From positions 1-48,645 of the forward strand of contig CAYPWL010000028.1 of assembly GCA_964414425.1 (NCBI GenBank): a stretch of 48,645 nt of DNA. Reading direction: 5' to 3'. Below are positions 24,173 to 33,746 of the stretch, one piece after another. Below the pieces are notes generated by a model. That model was not told the DNA's origin, ran no database searches, and saw only the letters and a list, made by a program, of their open reading frames with translations. Source of the stretch: GYS-P2D sp964414425. GTDB lineage: Bacteria; Bacteroidota; Bacteroidia; Chitinophagales; Saprospiraceae. Position numbers and translations under genes: made by a program. Positions within the stretch are counted from its first letter, which is position 1, and the number at the start of each line of letters is the position of its first letter.

Positions 24173-24535
24173 TCACTCTTGCGTAGTTGATTTATTAGTT
24201 TTTGCTTTGGCTTTTTTAGTTGCTTTACTGACAGCACTGTTGAGTTCTTTCCATGTCACACGCAGTCCCTCTAAGAAGGAAGTTCCTTCTTCGGTGAGGC
24301 TATAATACTTCCTCGGCGGACCACTGGTAGACTCTTTCCATTCATAGTTGAGGAGGTGTGCATTCTTCAATCTTGAGAGTAGCGGGTACAATGTACCTTC
24401 CACCACAATAAGCTTGGCTTCCTTAAGCTTATGAATAATGTCAGATGGGTATGCCTCTTCCTGCTGTATGATAGATAACACACATAACTCAAGGACTCCC
24501 TTGCGCATCTGTGCTTTTGTATTCTCTATTGTCAT
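24173..24535 (-). CDS. PadR-family transcriptional regulator
   Basis: This 120-residue winged-helix regulator has the canonical opening MRKGVLELCVLSIIQQEEAYP, the recognition region VVEGTLYPLLSRLKNAHLL, and the wing YEWKESTSGPPRKYYSLTEEG. A lysine-rich tail follows. I chose the ATG at 24535 because an upstream ATG at 24574 would lie within the promoter region. The gene precedes the PspC gene and probably represses its own operon through a palindrome at 24577-24588. A regulator of the S-type PadR class (short C-terminal helix) is suggested by length. The ligand is unknown. Confidence 0.92.
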   Translation of the reverse strand: MTIENTKAQMRKGVLELCVLSIIQQEEAYPSDIIHKLKEAKLIVVEGTLYPLLSRLKNAHLLNYEWKESTSGPPRKYYSLTEEGTSFLEGLRVTWKELNSAVSKATKKAKAKTNKSTTQE

Positions 24536-24560
24536 ATCCAATCTATTAATGATTACACAA

Positions 24561-24591
24561 CAAATATAAATCAATACATAGTACTATGCAA
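24561..24591 (-). promoter_or_regulatory. PadR-operon promoter with palindromic operator
   Basis: On the minus strand TTG (24591-24589), a 20-base spacer and TATATTTG (24568-24561) make an excellent Bacteroidota -33/-7 promoter, 25 bases before the PadR ATG. The spacer holds the perfect palindrome CATAGTACTATG (24577-24588), so a dimeric repressor bound there would block polymerase. Autoregulation by PadR is the natural inference. Confidence 0.65.
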
Positions 24592-24611
24592 TACAAGGTA
24601 GCTTAACCACA

Positions 24612-24634
24612 CCAAGTACTATATGAATACTTGG
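24612..24634. promoter_or_regulatory. Second palindrome upstream of the PadR operon
   Basis: CCAAGTA (24612-24618) and TACTTGG (24628-24634) form an inverted repeat with a 9-base centre, about 20 bases upstream of the -33 element. It shares the AGTACT-like core with the first palindrome, so it may be a second regulator site. No T-run follows, which argues against a terminator. Confidence 0.4.
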
Positions 24635-24697
24635 ATTCTATCGATGAATGAACCTTAAGCTTACTCTAATGACTTGGTAATATGGGCGAACAGATAT

Positions 24698-25285
24698 TTA
24701 CTGTGGCGATAGTCTACATGTGATCAGACCTAACATCTCTCGTGTCCGATCAAAGTGAATTGGGTTGTCATGCATTACTATGATATCGTGATTAGATAGA
24801 CTCTCATTGATCTTTATCATTCTATGTGCAATATCTATACCCTCTACAAAGTCGCCCGGCATGACGCTCCACATGACAACCCTATGGTCTTGTTTAATAG
24901 CACGATACTGCTGGAGACCGATCTGACCATATGGAGGTCTGAACAGAGTAGACCCTGAGACCTTAGCTCCCCGATCAACGTTTTCTTTGAACTCAGCTAC
25001 AGATAGACTCCACCCTTTGAGATGGCGGTAACCGTGATTTCCGATTTGATGATTTCTCTTGGCGATATCATCCATTAGATCGGGATGACGTTCTGCTTGT
25101 TCTCCCACCACAAAAAATGTCGCTTTTAATCCTCGCTCGTCGAGATAATCTAATAACCAAGGAGTAGTATCAGGATAAGGACCATCATCGAATGTCAAGG
25201 TGATCTCATCCAAATCATTCACCCATTGAAAGACTGGGAGCATTCGTTGAATAATGGGCGGAACTCGTGAGAAGAAAAAATTCAT
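24698..25285 (-). CDS. Polysaccharide deacetylase (NodB-like)
   Basis: This carbohydrate esterase family 4 protein of 195 residues removes acetyl groups from N-acetylated sugars of peptidoglycan or exopolysaccharide. It has the TFDDGPYPDTT motif 1 (residues about 31-41), the metal-binding HGYRHLKGW motif 2, the RPPYGQIG motif 3, and a terminal IIVMHDNP segment with the catalytic histidine. I start it at the ATG at 25285. A TTG at 25300 would add five residues. The opening MNFFFSRVPPIIQRMLPV is hydrophobic and short, possibly a membrane-associating helix rather than a clear signal peptide. It is divergent from gltX. Confidence 0.92.
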   Translation of the reverse strand: MNFFFSRVPPIIQRMLPVFQWVNDLDEITLTFDDGPYPDTTPWLLDYLDERGLKATFFVVGEQAERHPDLMDDIAKRNHQIGNHGYRHLKGWSLSVAEFKENVDRGAKVSGSTLFRPPYGQIGLQQYRAIKQDHRVVMWSVMPGDFVEGIDIAHRMIKINESLSNHDIIVMHDNPIHFDRTREMLGLITCRLSPQ

Positions 25286-25297
25286 TGCAGCAAGTCT

Positions 25298-25305
25298 CAA
25301 ACTTA
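25298..25305 (-). promoter_or_regulatory. Putative -7 box for the deacetylase
   Basis: TAAGTTTG on the minus strand fits TAnnTTTG, 12 bases before the ATG at 25285. This supports that ATG over the TTG at 25300, which lies inside the box. The -33 element is not clear. Confidence 0.38.
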
Positions 25306-25329
25306 ACAGAGATTCTATTACAATGGTAA

Positions 25330-25337
25330 TACTTTTG
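25330..25337 (+). promoter_or_regulatory. Putative -7 box for gltX
   Basis: TACTTTTG matches TAnnTTTG, 24 bases before the gltX ATG at 25362. It is back to back with the deacetylase box at 25298-25305. No canonical -33 TTG is visible at the expected distance. Confidence 0.45.
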
Positions 25338-25361
25338 TCGCACTGACATAAAGGAATAAAT

Positions 25362-26888
25362 ATGAGTCAAGATGTACGAGTAAGATTTGCACCGTCCCCA
25401 ACGGGGCCTCTTCATATAGGTGGAGTAAGAACGGCATTATACAATTACTGCTTCGCAAAACAACAAGGCGGCAAGTTTCTACTGCGTATAGAAGACACCG
25501 ATCAAAAAAGATACGTTGATAAAGCTGAGGAATATATCCTCGACGCTCTGGAGTGGTTAGGGCTGGAGCCTGACGAAAGCGTCCGTAATCCAGGTAACTA
25601 TGGCCCATATCGCCAATCAGATAGGCGAGAACTCTATGCTGAGCATGTACAAAAGCTCATAGAGGCGGGTCATGCCTATTATGCATTTGATAGTTCTGAG
25701 GACTTAGAGCAGATGCGTAAAGACTTTCAAGCCAAGGGTGTGCATAGCCCCAAGTATGACTCGACTGTGCGCCATACAATGAAAAACAGCCTAACCTTAT
25801 CACCAGACGAGGTAACAAGCCTATTAGAAAAAGGTGAGAACGTTACGGTTAGGATGATGGTGCCTGTAGATGAAACCATCCAGTTTCACGATACAATCCG
25901 AGGAAGTGTGCAGTTTAGCTCTAACGAACTCGATGACAAGGTCATACTCAAAGCCGATGGACTGCCAACTTATCACTTAGCTAATATCGTCGATGACCAT
26001 CACATGAAAATAAGCCATGTCATACGTGGTGAGGAATGGCTATCGAGTACAGCACATCATGTGTTGTTATACAGGTTCTTTGGGTGGGAAGACACCATGC
26101 CCCAGTTTGCTCACCTACCACTAATCCTTAAGCCAAGCGGCAAAGGGAAACTCAGCAAGCGTGATGGCGCAAAATTTGGCTTCCCGGTATTTCCATTAAA
26201 CTGGTTTGAATCCAAGGAAGATCAACTCTATCAGGGCTTTAAAGAAGCGGGCTTCTTAGCTGAATCTGTTATCAACTTCTTAGCGCTATTAGGATGGAAT
26301 CCCGGCAATGATGAAGAGCTGTTCTCTCTTGAGCAACTCAATAGCATATTCAGCCTTGATAAGATCAATAAGGCCGGAGCTCAGTTTAATTATGACAAGG
26401 CGATCTGGTTCAACCAGCATTATATCAAAGAAACACAACCGTCAGAGATCCTTCCAATGATCGCAGGAGACTTTCCAGAAGGCATTGATGAATCCACTAA
26501 ATTGAGTGTAATAGAAATGCTCCAGCCTCGAGTTGAGTTTCTATCAGACTTTAAGACACAATCAAGTTATTTTTGGGTAGCACCCCAAGTATATGATGAC
26601 AAGCCACTTAAAAAGAAGTATAAATCAGAGAACAATGCTGCATTTGCTTCAATCATTGAACTCATTAAATCATCAGAATCGACAAGCGAAAGTCTCGCCA
26701 AAACCGTTAAAGGATATATAACTGACAACGAACTTAAGTTCGGAGCAATATTGCCAGTGCTTAGAATATGGATAACAGGATCCATGGCAGGGCCAGACTT
26801 GTTCGAGATGATGGCGCTGCTTGGCATAGATGAAAGTGTAGCAAGATTAAAGCAGGGGTATAATTATTGCAGTAACTTAACTGAATAG
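25362..26888 (+). CDS. gltX: Glutamate--tRNA ligase
   Basis: This class I synthetase of 508 residues charges tRNA-Glu. The HIGH-type motif is in APSPTGPLHIGGVRTALYN near residue 10, the KMSKS-type motif is KLSKRDGAKFG near residue 265, and the YHLANIVDDHHMKISHVIRG segment is characteristic. The C-terminal anticodon-binding domain is complete. The length is normal for Bacteroidota. The gene is followed after 26 bases by the adhesin gene, with a short palindrome over its stop codon. I cannot tell whether they share a transcript. Confidence 0.96.
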   Translation: MSQDVRVRFAPSPTGPLHIGGVRTALYNYCFAKQQGGKFLLRIEDTDQKRYVDKAEEYILDALEWLGLEPDESVRNPGNYGPYRQSDRRELYAEHVQKLIEAGHAYYAFDSSEDLEQMRKDFQAKGVHSPKYDSTVRHTMKNSLTLSPDEVTSLLEKGENVTVRMMVPVDETIQFHDTIRGSVQFSSNELDDKVILKADGLPTYHLANIVDDHHMKISHVIRGEEWLSSTAHHVLLYRFFGWEDTMPQFAHLPLILKPSGKGKLSKRDGAKFGFPVFPLNWFESKEDQLYQGFKEAGFLAESVINFLALLGWNPGNDEELFSLEQLNSIFSLDKINKAGAQFNYDKAIWFNQHYIKETQPSEILPMIAGDFPEGIDESTKLSVIEMLQPRVEFLSDFKTQSSYFWVAPQVYDDKPLKKKYKSENNAAFASIIELIKSSESTSESLAKTVKGYITDNELKFGAILPVLRIWITGSMAGPDLFEMMALLGIDESVARLKQGYNYCSNLTE

Positions 26889-26904
26889 ATTATTTAATAA
26901 TCTA
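26886..26904. repeat. AT-rich palindrome over the gltX stop
   Basis: TAGATTATT (26886-26894) and AATAATCTA (26896-26904) are perfect complements around one base, beginning on the gltX TAG. The AT-rich stem is too weak for a strong terminator. It may be a weak terminator or a protein site before the adhesin gene at 26915. Confidence 0.4.
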
Positions 26905-26914
26905 CTTCTTACAT

Positions 26915-29900
26915 ATGAGCAAACTAATACAGAAAATAGAAATTCCTATTTCTCTATTGAGTCTGCTATTCGTCTGTCTACTATCTCCGGACACCTCCTA
27001 CGCTACAGTTCAATCTGACACTATCCCGCCAGTTATTACTCAGGCGAGCATAGATCAGGTCGTAAGTTGTGATACAGGAATCGAAGAAGCATTGCAGAAC
27101 TGGTTTGATCGTTCGGCAGGGATACAAGCAGAGGACGAGAGTAGTGATGTCACACTCCAAAGCACTATCAGCGCCACCGAAGCATTGAGGCTGCTTGATG
27201 ACAATCGAGAGATATCATGTGGAGAGACAGGAGCTGTGTCTGTGGGCTTCTTTGCTCAAGATAGCTGCCTTAACAGTAGCGATACCAGCTTTGCATTATT
27301 CGAAATAATTGATACGACAGGCCCAATATTCCTACAGCTACCTGCAGATCTTACGATACAATGTGATGCCAGTAGAACAGATAGCCTAAACCAATGGATA
27401 CGATCCTTTGGTGGAGCTGCTATCGAAGACAACTGTGATATGATACTCACATTTGATTCTTATAGATTCTCGATCAACGGAGCAGAAGAACAGCAAGGCA
27501 GTTTTGACAATGATCTTGAAATCGATCCTGCAGAATGCGCTTTCGCTGTTGACGTAACTTTCGTGGCTATAGATGATTGCGGCAATGCAAGTGAGGCAAG
27601 CGCCCTTTTTATGTTAATAGATACTATTGCTCCAGTATTTTTAGAAACATTAGTGGATACCGTACGAGTCAATTGCGATAATATCCCTTCTGCCCGAAGC
27701 GTCAATGTGAGCGACGATTGTAATGGCACACTGGCACCTATCATATCAGACGTATCAACTCAAGATCCAGATCCCAACACATGCGAACACTTCAACTTTC
27801 GGGTGAATAGAACATTTACCGCTACAGACCTGTGTGGCAATGCCGTGACTATGGAACAGATCATACTTGTCTCGGACACCCTTGAGCCAAGATTTGTCGC
27901 ACCACCTGATATTGTGCTCTCTAATACGTCAGACATAAGCCCAGAAGTAACAGGCTTCCCTATTGATATCATTGATAATTGCTCTTCAGAAGTAATCATC
28001 GACTTTACCGATAATCGCAGTACCAATGCCTGCGAAGTAGTTATTGATCGGCGATGGAACATTCAGGATCTCTGCGGCAGCTCACTGGTTCTGAGCCAAA
28101 ATATAATCGTCCGTGATAGTATTGCCCCTATCATTGTTAGGCCCCCTATGGATATCATCGTGGATTGTAATGACGAGATAGATCTTGCATCGGGCTTTGA
28201 AGAATGGGTAGAGTCTCGAGGTAGTGCGATTGTGCGTGATGAGATGGGAGAGATTGTTCAAGACTTCGCTGCAGTACCTGGGAGCTATGATATAAATGAT
28301 TCATCTACATGGCCTGGAACTGATCCCGAAGACTTCGATCTCATCAGCTGCCCATCCACAGTACAAGGTTTGACTCGATTTGAACAGGTAGATTTTGTCT
28401 ATGTAGACAACTGTGGTAATGCACTCGTAATACAAGGGACATATGGCGTCGGTGATGACATGGCGCCAGAGATTATTACAACCATCAATGACACCACGAT
28501 AGTAATCGACGATACAGAGAATTGCACCGCATCAATAACCCTCAGTTCACTTGAGGTGAGTGACAATTGTACGCTTGAGACACCGATCCTATTCAATTCT
28601 GGCATAGTGGATATAGAAGGTGATAATCCTGATCTACCGGTCGAAGCCCTACAACTCGCTTTTGGACCAATCCCAGAAGAAGATATAGGCACCTCCCAGA
28701 ATATAGAGCTCATCATTGACCTATTTAATGTTGATGCTAATAATCCATCAGAATACTTTGAAGTATTATCTGAATCGGGCATGATCCTCGGAAGGACTAA
28801 TAATACCGTAGCACAATGTGGTGATGGCAGGACTGTTATCAGTATCCCTCGACAGGATGTCATAGATGAGATCTCACAAGATGGTATTTATACAATAACC
28901 CTCACTCCCAATATTGTAGCAGGGGTCCCCACACTATCCATTAATCCGGTCTGTAATAATGCTCAGGCATCAGGCATACTGAACATTGGCTCTCGCTCCG
29001 ATATGAATATCAATGTAAGTATTATCGTAGATCAATCGATTGACACCTCTTTCAATGTGTCAGACCAAGTTAACATTGGTGTTGGAGATCACGAAATCTT
29101 ATATATCGCAACTGATTGCGCTGGAAATAGTGATAGTCTACTTCAACTTGTCTCTGTTACGGACACATCAAGTTCAGTAGAGATATTTTGCCCAGAAGAT
29201 CTAATGATCAATTCTGACCAAGGCCGCTGCAGTGCTGAGGTAGAATTGGAAATAAGCGATTTTGATTCAGGTTGTAGTGATGTCGTATCAGTTGATTCTA
29301 TAGGTATAGCTGGCAGTAGCCCAAGGGTAATTATCAACCCAACTTCACCTTTAACCCTGACACTTTCAGTAGGCAACAATGACCTCACTTATTTCTATGA
29401 TAATGGGCAAGAGTGTGACCAGCGGATTACGATCAGAGATCGAGAGTTTCCACAGATACTATGTGCTGCTGAGCTTCCACTTATTATCGATCCCAGTGGT
29501 GTTGTACCAATCGAATTGGATACTTCTGCGATCATTACCTCTATATCCGACAATTGCGGAATCAGAGAAATTGAAATCAGAGTACCAGAGATCGGTTGTG
29601 AGGATATAGGGTCTTCTATTCCTATAGCAATCAATGTTTCGGATTTGGCTGGAAATCGAACCACCTGCAATTCTAATTTTATCGTAACCGCATTTGACTT
29701 ACAACCTACGGTCAATCCTATATTATGTATTGGAGATACGATCAGGTTATTTGCCAATGCGCCTACCATTGCAGGGTCCACTCAGCTACAATATCAATGG
29801 ACTGGGCCGGATGGATTTAGCTCAAACGAAGAAAATCCCGTGATCGCCAATAGTACGCTTAACGCTGCTGGCAGATATAACTTAACAGTTAATGGGCAGA

Positions 29901-32791
29901 ATGGGTGCTCCACCAGCGGGACTATAGACTTAATCATTCAAGATTTTACAGCACCAGATATATCAGTAGAAGCAGAGTCAGTCTGTTTAGGAGATAGCAT
30001 CATGGTGAGCACTACACAGTTCACCTCTGATGTCGTATATACTTGGCATGAGGGCGTGTTTCCTAATGGCGCGATCATACAGAGTGGAGCCTCCTCGGAG
30101 TTAAGGATCACCCCCACTCTTGGCATACACGAATATTATGTGATCATTGCGTCAAATGATTGCGGGTTAACTTTTGATCCGTCCTCACCCGTTAGCATAT
30201 CGGTGGTAGAGCGGCCACTATTTAGCATAGAAGTGGACTCGATTGAACTATGCTTTGGAGATACTTTACGATTGACTGGATCGTCCAACGAACAGGATGT
30301 TGATTTAGGATGGATCGGTCCAAATGGCTTCACGGCTAACTCCCGCACCACAGGTATAGCCGGTGTAACACAAGAAGAGGCCGGAACATATACCCTATTG
30401 GCCAGTCGTATGCAGTGCATCGATAGTCTCTCTGTCGAGCTCAATGTCCTCGACTCTGTAATAACTCCAATCATACTCGGAGACAATCAGTTTTGTAGAT
30501 CGGCAAGAGCAATATTAGAAATTGCTAATGTGATCGAGGGGTCAGCACCTCAGCAGTATGACTGGTTTAGAAATGGCGTTTTTGCAGAAAGAACCACAAC
30601 TCCTCAACTGGCGATAGAAAGTGTAAATCAGGAAACTGTCGGTCTGTGGACTGTGACCATGGACAATGGCCAATGTGTCTCAGCACAATCTGCTCCACAT
30701 GAAATATCTCTAATAGACAATCTTGACATAGTTATAGATGCTGAAACCAGCGTATGCCAGGGCGATTCGGTAAGACTATTCGTTCCTGCCGTGAACGGTG
30801 CCATTTATAACTGGAGTGGGCCAAGCAACTTTACATCATCTGTACAGAATCCAGTGGCGCCATCTGTGCCAGGTATCTATGCCGTTGACATATCAACTAA
30901 TACAGGTTGCAGTGCCACCGCCTCAATAGATATAGATATAGTTGAGAGACCTGTGATACTGACTGTTTTAGCTGATTTACAAGACTGTACAGATGGAACA
31001 ATATCAACGCTATTATTTAGCTCAGTGTCATCAGAAGAAGGCATCATCTATGACTGGACTGGTCCTAACGGGTTCCGCTCATCTGAACCTATACCAAGCT
31101 TAGAAAATTACACTTCTGCCGATAATGGCGTATATCGCTTGAGTATTTCGAGAGGGTCATGCGTATCGGAGCCAGATAGCATCATTGTTGATGTCCGAGA
31201 CATTCCCGATATACCCCTATTAATTGATGATATCAACAGTTGTGAATCTGATAGTCTGAGGATCATTGCAACACCTATAGAAGGACTCGTAGATCAATAT
31301 ATCTGGACCACTCCAGTAGGCATCATCTCCACTCAAGATGCCACGCTATCACTGCCAGAACTATCGCAAGACGATGCAGGACAATACTTCGTAGCAGCAG
31401 AACTTGACGGTTGTCTATCCGATAATTCAGATACAATTGCCCTAAGTGTATTTGCCAACCCTGGCATCCCAGATCTTATAGTGGAACCACTATGCGAAGG
31501 TGAGGATATTGTACTGAGGGTAGATCGTCAAAACAACACCCTATACGAGTGGATAGGTCCTAATGGGTTCTCCAGTGATGAAGCACGTATTACACTTGAT
31601 CCAGATGATAATCCTGATGTTAGAAATTTTGGTTTAAGAATCATCCAGAACGGATGTCCATCACCATTCATATTCGCTGGAACTCTGCCTATAGGTGTGC
31701 AACCTCCTGTGCCACGTGTAACTACTATGGATCAAGATATCTGCCCTGATGGCCAATTGAGCATTGAGCTCTGTGTTGATCCATCATCAATATCAGAAAG
31801 GTCCACTATCAATTGGATTAATATGACTACCGAGTTGGAGATTGGCTCTACCGATAGCATGTGTTTTATATTGACTACTACTGACCGGCTGATCGTAGGC
31901 TCCAATACTATAGTAGCCCAAATCTTAAATGACGGATGCCCATCTAATTTTTCAGCGCCTATAGAGATTAATGTGTTTGAAGTTCCTGAGGTCGTTGCAC
32001 GAGCAGGCGAAGATGAAATAGTTTGTACCAGCAATGATGAGTTTATCGCAGCCATTGAGCCCTTGAGAGGTGTTGGCACATGGACGAGTGAGGATCCTGC
32101 TATCAGTTTTTCTGACATCAATAATCACGAGACAAGAGTGTCAGGACTCAGCCGTGGTGAAAATAGACTGCTCTGGTCATTGAGTAATGGCCCTTGTGAA
32201 AACTTCTCGGTAGATGATAAAATAGTAACCTTGCAAGAGCTTGTCATCGCCAATGAAGACATGCTGCAAGTGGATATGGATAGAGAAACAACCCTTGATG
32301 TACTCGCTAATGATGAAATGGTGCCCAGTAATTTCATATTAGACATAATCGAGCAGCCTCAAGTAGGTGAGATAAGTGTAGACCCTGATAATCAGGAAGT
32401 ATCATACATCCCATCCACACAACTGGCCCGAGAGCTTAGCTTCTCATATGAGATCTGCAGTGGCCTATGCCTTGACAATTGTGATCAAGCTATCGTCACC
32501 CTTACACCGGAAAGTAGAGCAGGATGCTTCGCTCCCACAGTAATCACCCCTAACGCAGATGGAATCAATGACGAATTTGTGATACCCTGTATCAATACAG
32601 GATCTTTCGTCAATAACGAACTCATTGTTTATAATGAATGGGGTGATGAAGTACATTATGCACAACCCTATGACAATACATGGCAGGGAACTCGCAATGG
32701 AGAATCTTTGCCCTCAGGGACTTACTATTACGTATTTAGGCTTGATAATGATCAAGAGGCGACGAGAGGCTTCTTAGTAATACAAAGATGA
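26915..32791 (+). CDS. Giant T9SS surface adhesin, gliding-type C-terminal domain
   Basis: This 1958-residue secreted protein has an N-terminal signal peptide (ISLLSLLFVCLLSPDTSYA). Residues about 35-900 are HYR-like/beta-sandwich repeats marked by DxCGNA-type motifs (DDCGNASEA, VDNCGNALV, TDCAGNSDS). From about 930 to 1620 come at least eight Ig-like units with the pattern C.GD...Y.WTGPNGF.S...AG.Y.L.....GC. Near 1790-1850 is a LDVLANDEMV cadherin-like segment. The last 90 residues, from CFAPTVITPNADGINDEF, are the type B (gliding motility-associated) T9SS sorting domain ending FRLDNDQEATRGFLVIQR. It probably sits on the cell surface as an adhesin, SprB-like in role. Its stop overlaps the PorP/SprF start by 4 bases, indicating a dedicated partner. 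Confidence 0.93.
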   Translation: MSKLIQKIEIPISLLSLLFVCLLSPDTSYATVQSDTIPPVITQASIDQVVSCDTGIEEALQNWFDRSAGIQAEDESSDVTLQSTISATEALRLLDDNREISCGETGAVSVGFFAQDSCLNSSDTSFALFEIIDTTGPIFLQLPADLTIQCDASRTDSLNQWIRSFGGAAIEDNCDMILTFDSYRFSINGAEEQQGSFDNDLEIDPAECAFAVDVTFVAIDDCGNASEASALFMLIDTIAPVFLETLVDTVRVNCDNIPSARSVNVSDDCNGTLAPIISDVSTQDPDPNTCEHFNFRVNRTFTATDLCGNAVTMEQIILVSDTLEPRFVAPPDIVLSNTSDISPEVTGFPIDIIDNCSSEVIIDFTDNRSTNACEVVIDRRWNIQDLCGSSLVLSQNIIVRDSIAPIIVRPPMDIIVDCNDEIDLASGFEEWVESRGSAIVRDEMGEIVQDFAAVPGSYDINDSSTWPGTDPEDFDLISCPSTVQGLTRFEQVDFVYVDNCGNALVIQGTYGVGDDMAPEIITTINDTTIVIDDTENCTASITLSSLEVSDNCTLETPILFNSGIVDIEGDNPDLPVEALQLAFGPIPEEDIGTSQNIELIIDLFNVDANNPSEYFEVLSESGMILGRTNNTVAQCGDGRTVISIPRQDVIDEISQDGIYTITLTPNIVAGVPTLSINPVCNNAQASGILNIGSRSDMNINVSIIVDQSIDTSFNVSDQVNIGVGDHEILYIATDCAGNSDSLLQLVSVTDTSSSVEIFCPEDLMINSDQGRCSAEVELEISDFDSGCSDVVSVDSIGIAGSSPRVIINPTSPLTLTLSVGNNDLTYFYDNGQECDQRITIRDREFPQILCAAELPLIIDPSGVVPIELDTSAIITSISDNCGIREIEIRVPEIGCEDIGSSIPIAINVSDLAGNRTTCNSNFIVTAFDLQPTVNPILCIGDTIRLFANAPTIAGSTQLQYQWTGPDGFSSNEENPVIANSTLNAAGRYNLTVNGQNGCSTSGTIDLIIQDFTAPDISVEAESVCLGDSIMVSTTQFTSDVVYTWHEGVFPNGAIIQSGASSELRITPTLGIHEYYVIIASNDCGLTFDPSSPVSISVVERPLFSIEVDSIELCFGDTLRLTGSSNEQDVDLGWIGPNGFTANSRTTGIAGVTQEEAGTYTLLASRMQCIDSLSVELNVLDSVITPIILGDNQFCRSARAILEIANVIEGSAPQQYDWFRNGVFAERTTTPQLAIESVNQETVGLWTVTMDNGQCVSAQSAPHEISLIDNLDIVIDAETSVCQGDSVRLFVPAVNGAIYNWSGPSNFTSSVQNPVAPSVPGIYAVDISTNTGCSATASIDIDIVERPVILTVLADLQDCTDGTISTLLFSSVSSEEGIIYDWTGPNGFRSSEPIPSLENYTSADNGVYRLSISRGSCVSEPDSIIVDVRDIPDIPLLIDDINSCESDSLRIIATPIEGLVDQYIWTTPVGIISTQDATLSLPELSQDDAGQYFVAAELDGCLSDNSDTIALSVFANPGIPDLIVEPLCEGEDIVLRVDRQNNTLYEWIGPNGFSSDEARITLDPDDNPDVRNFGLRIIQNGCPSPFIFAGTLPIGVQPPVPRVTTMDQDICPDGQLSIELCVDPSSISERSTINWINMTTELEIGSTDSMCFILTTTDRLIVGSNTIVAQILNDGCPSNFSAPIEINVFEVPEVVARAGEDEIVCTSNDEFIAAIEPLRGVGTWTSEDPAISFSDINNHETRVSGLSRGENRLLWSLSNGPCENFSVDDKIVTLQELVIANEDMLQVDMDRETTLDVLANDEMVPSNFILDIIEQPQVGEISVDPDNQEVSYIPSTQLARELSFSYEICSGLCLDNCDQAIVTLTPESRAGCFAPTVITPNADGINDEFVIPCINTGSFVNNELIVYNEWGDEVHYAQPYDNTWQGTRNGESLPSGTYYYVFRLDNDQEATRGFLVIQR

Positions 32792-33744
32792 TTAGGGGAA
32801 TAGTCATATCAATTCTTGTCTTACTATCTATAGGTACAATCTTCGGACAGGTCCAACCTTTGTCCACCCAGTTCATGTACAACAAGTTAGCCCTGAATCC
32901 CGCCTATGCAGGTGCTCAAGCTTACACCGAACTTACAGGGATTGTGAGGAGCCAGTGGGTTGGATTCCCGGGTGCTCCTAAGACGCAGCAACTGAGTGCT
33001 AATATTCCTCTTTTTGATCAGCAAGTAGGTCTTGGCATCACTGCTAATAGTCACAGCTTGGGGGTTACTACTTTTCAGACCATTGAGGGCTCATACAGTT
33101 ACAGGATTAAAACAAGTGAGTCTGGCACGCTTAGCTTAGGACTGCAGACTTCATATCGCCGCTATACTATTGACTTTAGTGATCCTCAGGTCGTAGCGAT
33201 AGATGGCAATGCTAATGATCCAAATCTAATAGGCGGCAATGTAAATACAAACAGCCTCAATTTTGGTGGAGGCCTATACTATAGCCAGGATGAATTTTAT
33301 CTCGGCGTATCTATACCTCGGCTTTCTGCCCAGGATCTGACCTTAGGTGATGGACCCTTAAATCTGACTGAGCAACGAACGATCAATCTCATGGGTGGGG
33401 TCAGCTTAGACCTTAATGAACAGTGGATTGTAACTCCGCAGGTCCTCTTCAGATTAGTCGATGATCAACCTTTTGATGCTGATATCAATACGAGCTTCAC
33501 CTATGACAACTTTTTAACCTTAGGCCTCAGCTATCGATTTGGTGGTGATCGAGATAGTTTTGGGGAGTCTATAGACTTCATTGTAGGTATTGAAATCAAC
33601 GAGGCACTGATGCTGGGAGCAGCATATGATTATAATCTCAGTCAACTTGGCAGAGTGAGTAGCGGAAGTTTTGAGGGCCTTGTGAGATACAGGATAGGTG
33701 CTACACAAGGCAATATTATTGATATTAACCCTCGATTCTTTTAA
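32788..33744 (+). CDS. PorP/SprF-family type IX secretion outer-membrane protein
   Basis: This is an outer-membrane beta-barrel of 318 residues with a signal peptide (ISILVLLSIGTIFGQ). The opening LSTQFMYNKLALNPAYAGAQ is the clear PorP/SprF signature, followed by alternating amphipathic strands and a C-terminal aromatic residue (NPRFF). In Flavobacterium, SprF is needed to secrete and hold the adhesin SprB, and type B sorting domains generally need a partner of this family. The ATG overlaps the adhesin stop (ATGA), and the OmpA gene begins 2 bases after its stop, so the three genes form one unit. It is likely the specific anchor for the adhesin just upstream. Confidence 0.94.
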   Translation: MIRGIVISILVLLSIGTIFGQVQPLSTQFMYNKLALNPAYAGAQAYTELTGIVRSQWVGFPGAPKTQQLSANIPLFDQQVGLGITANSHSLGVTTFQTIEGSYSYRIKTSESGTLSLGLQTSYRRYTIDFSDPQVVAIDGNANDPNLIGGNVNTNSLNFGGGLYYSQDEFYLGVSIPRLSAQDLTLGDGPLNLTEQRTINLMGGVSLDLNEQWIVTPQVLFRLVDDQPFDADINTSFTYDNFLTLGLSYRFGGDRDSFGESIDFIVGIEINEALMLGAAYDYNLSQLGRVSSGSFEGLVRYRIGATQGNIIDINPRFF

Positions 33745-33746
33745 AC

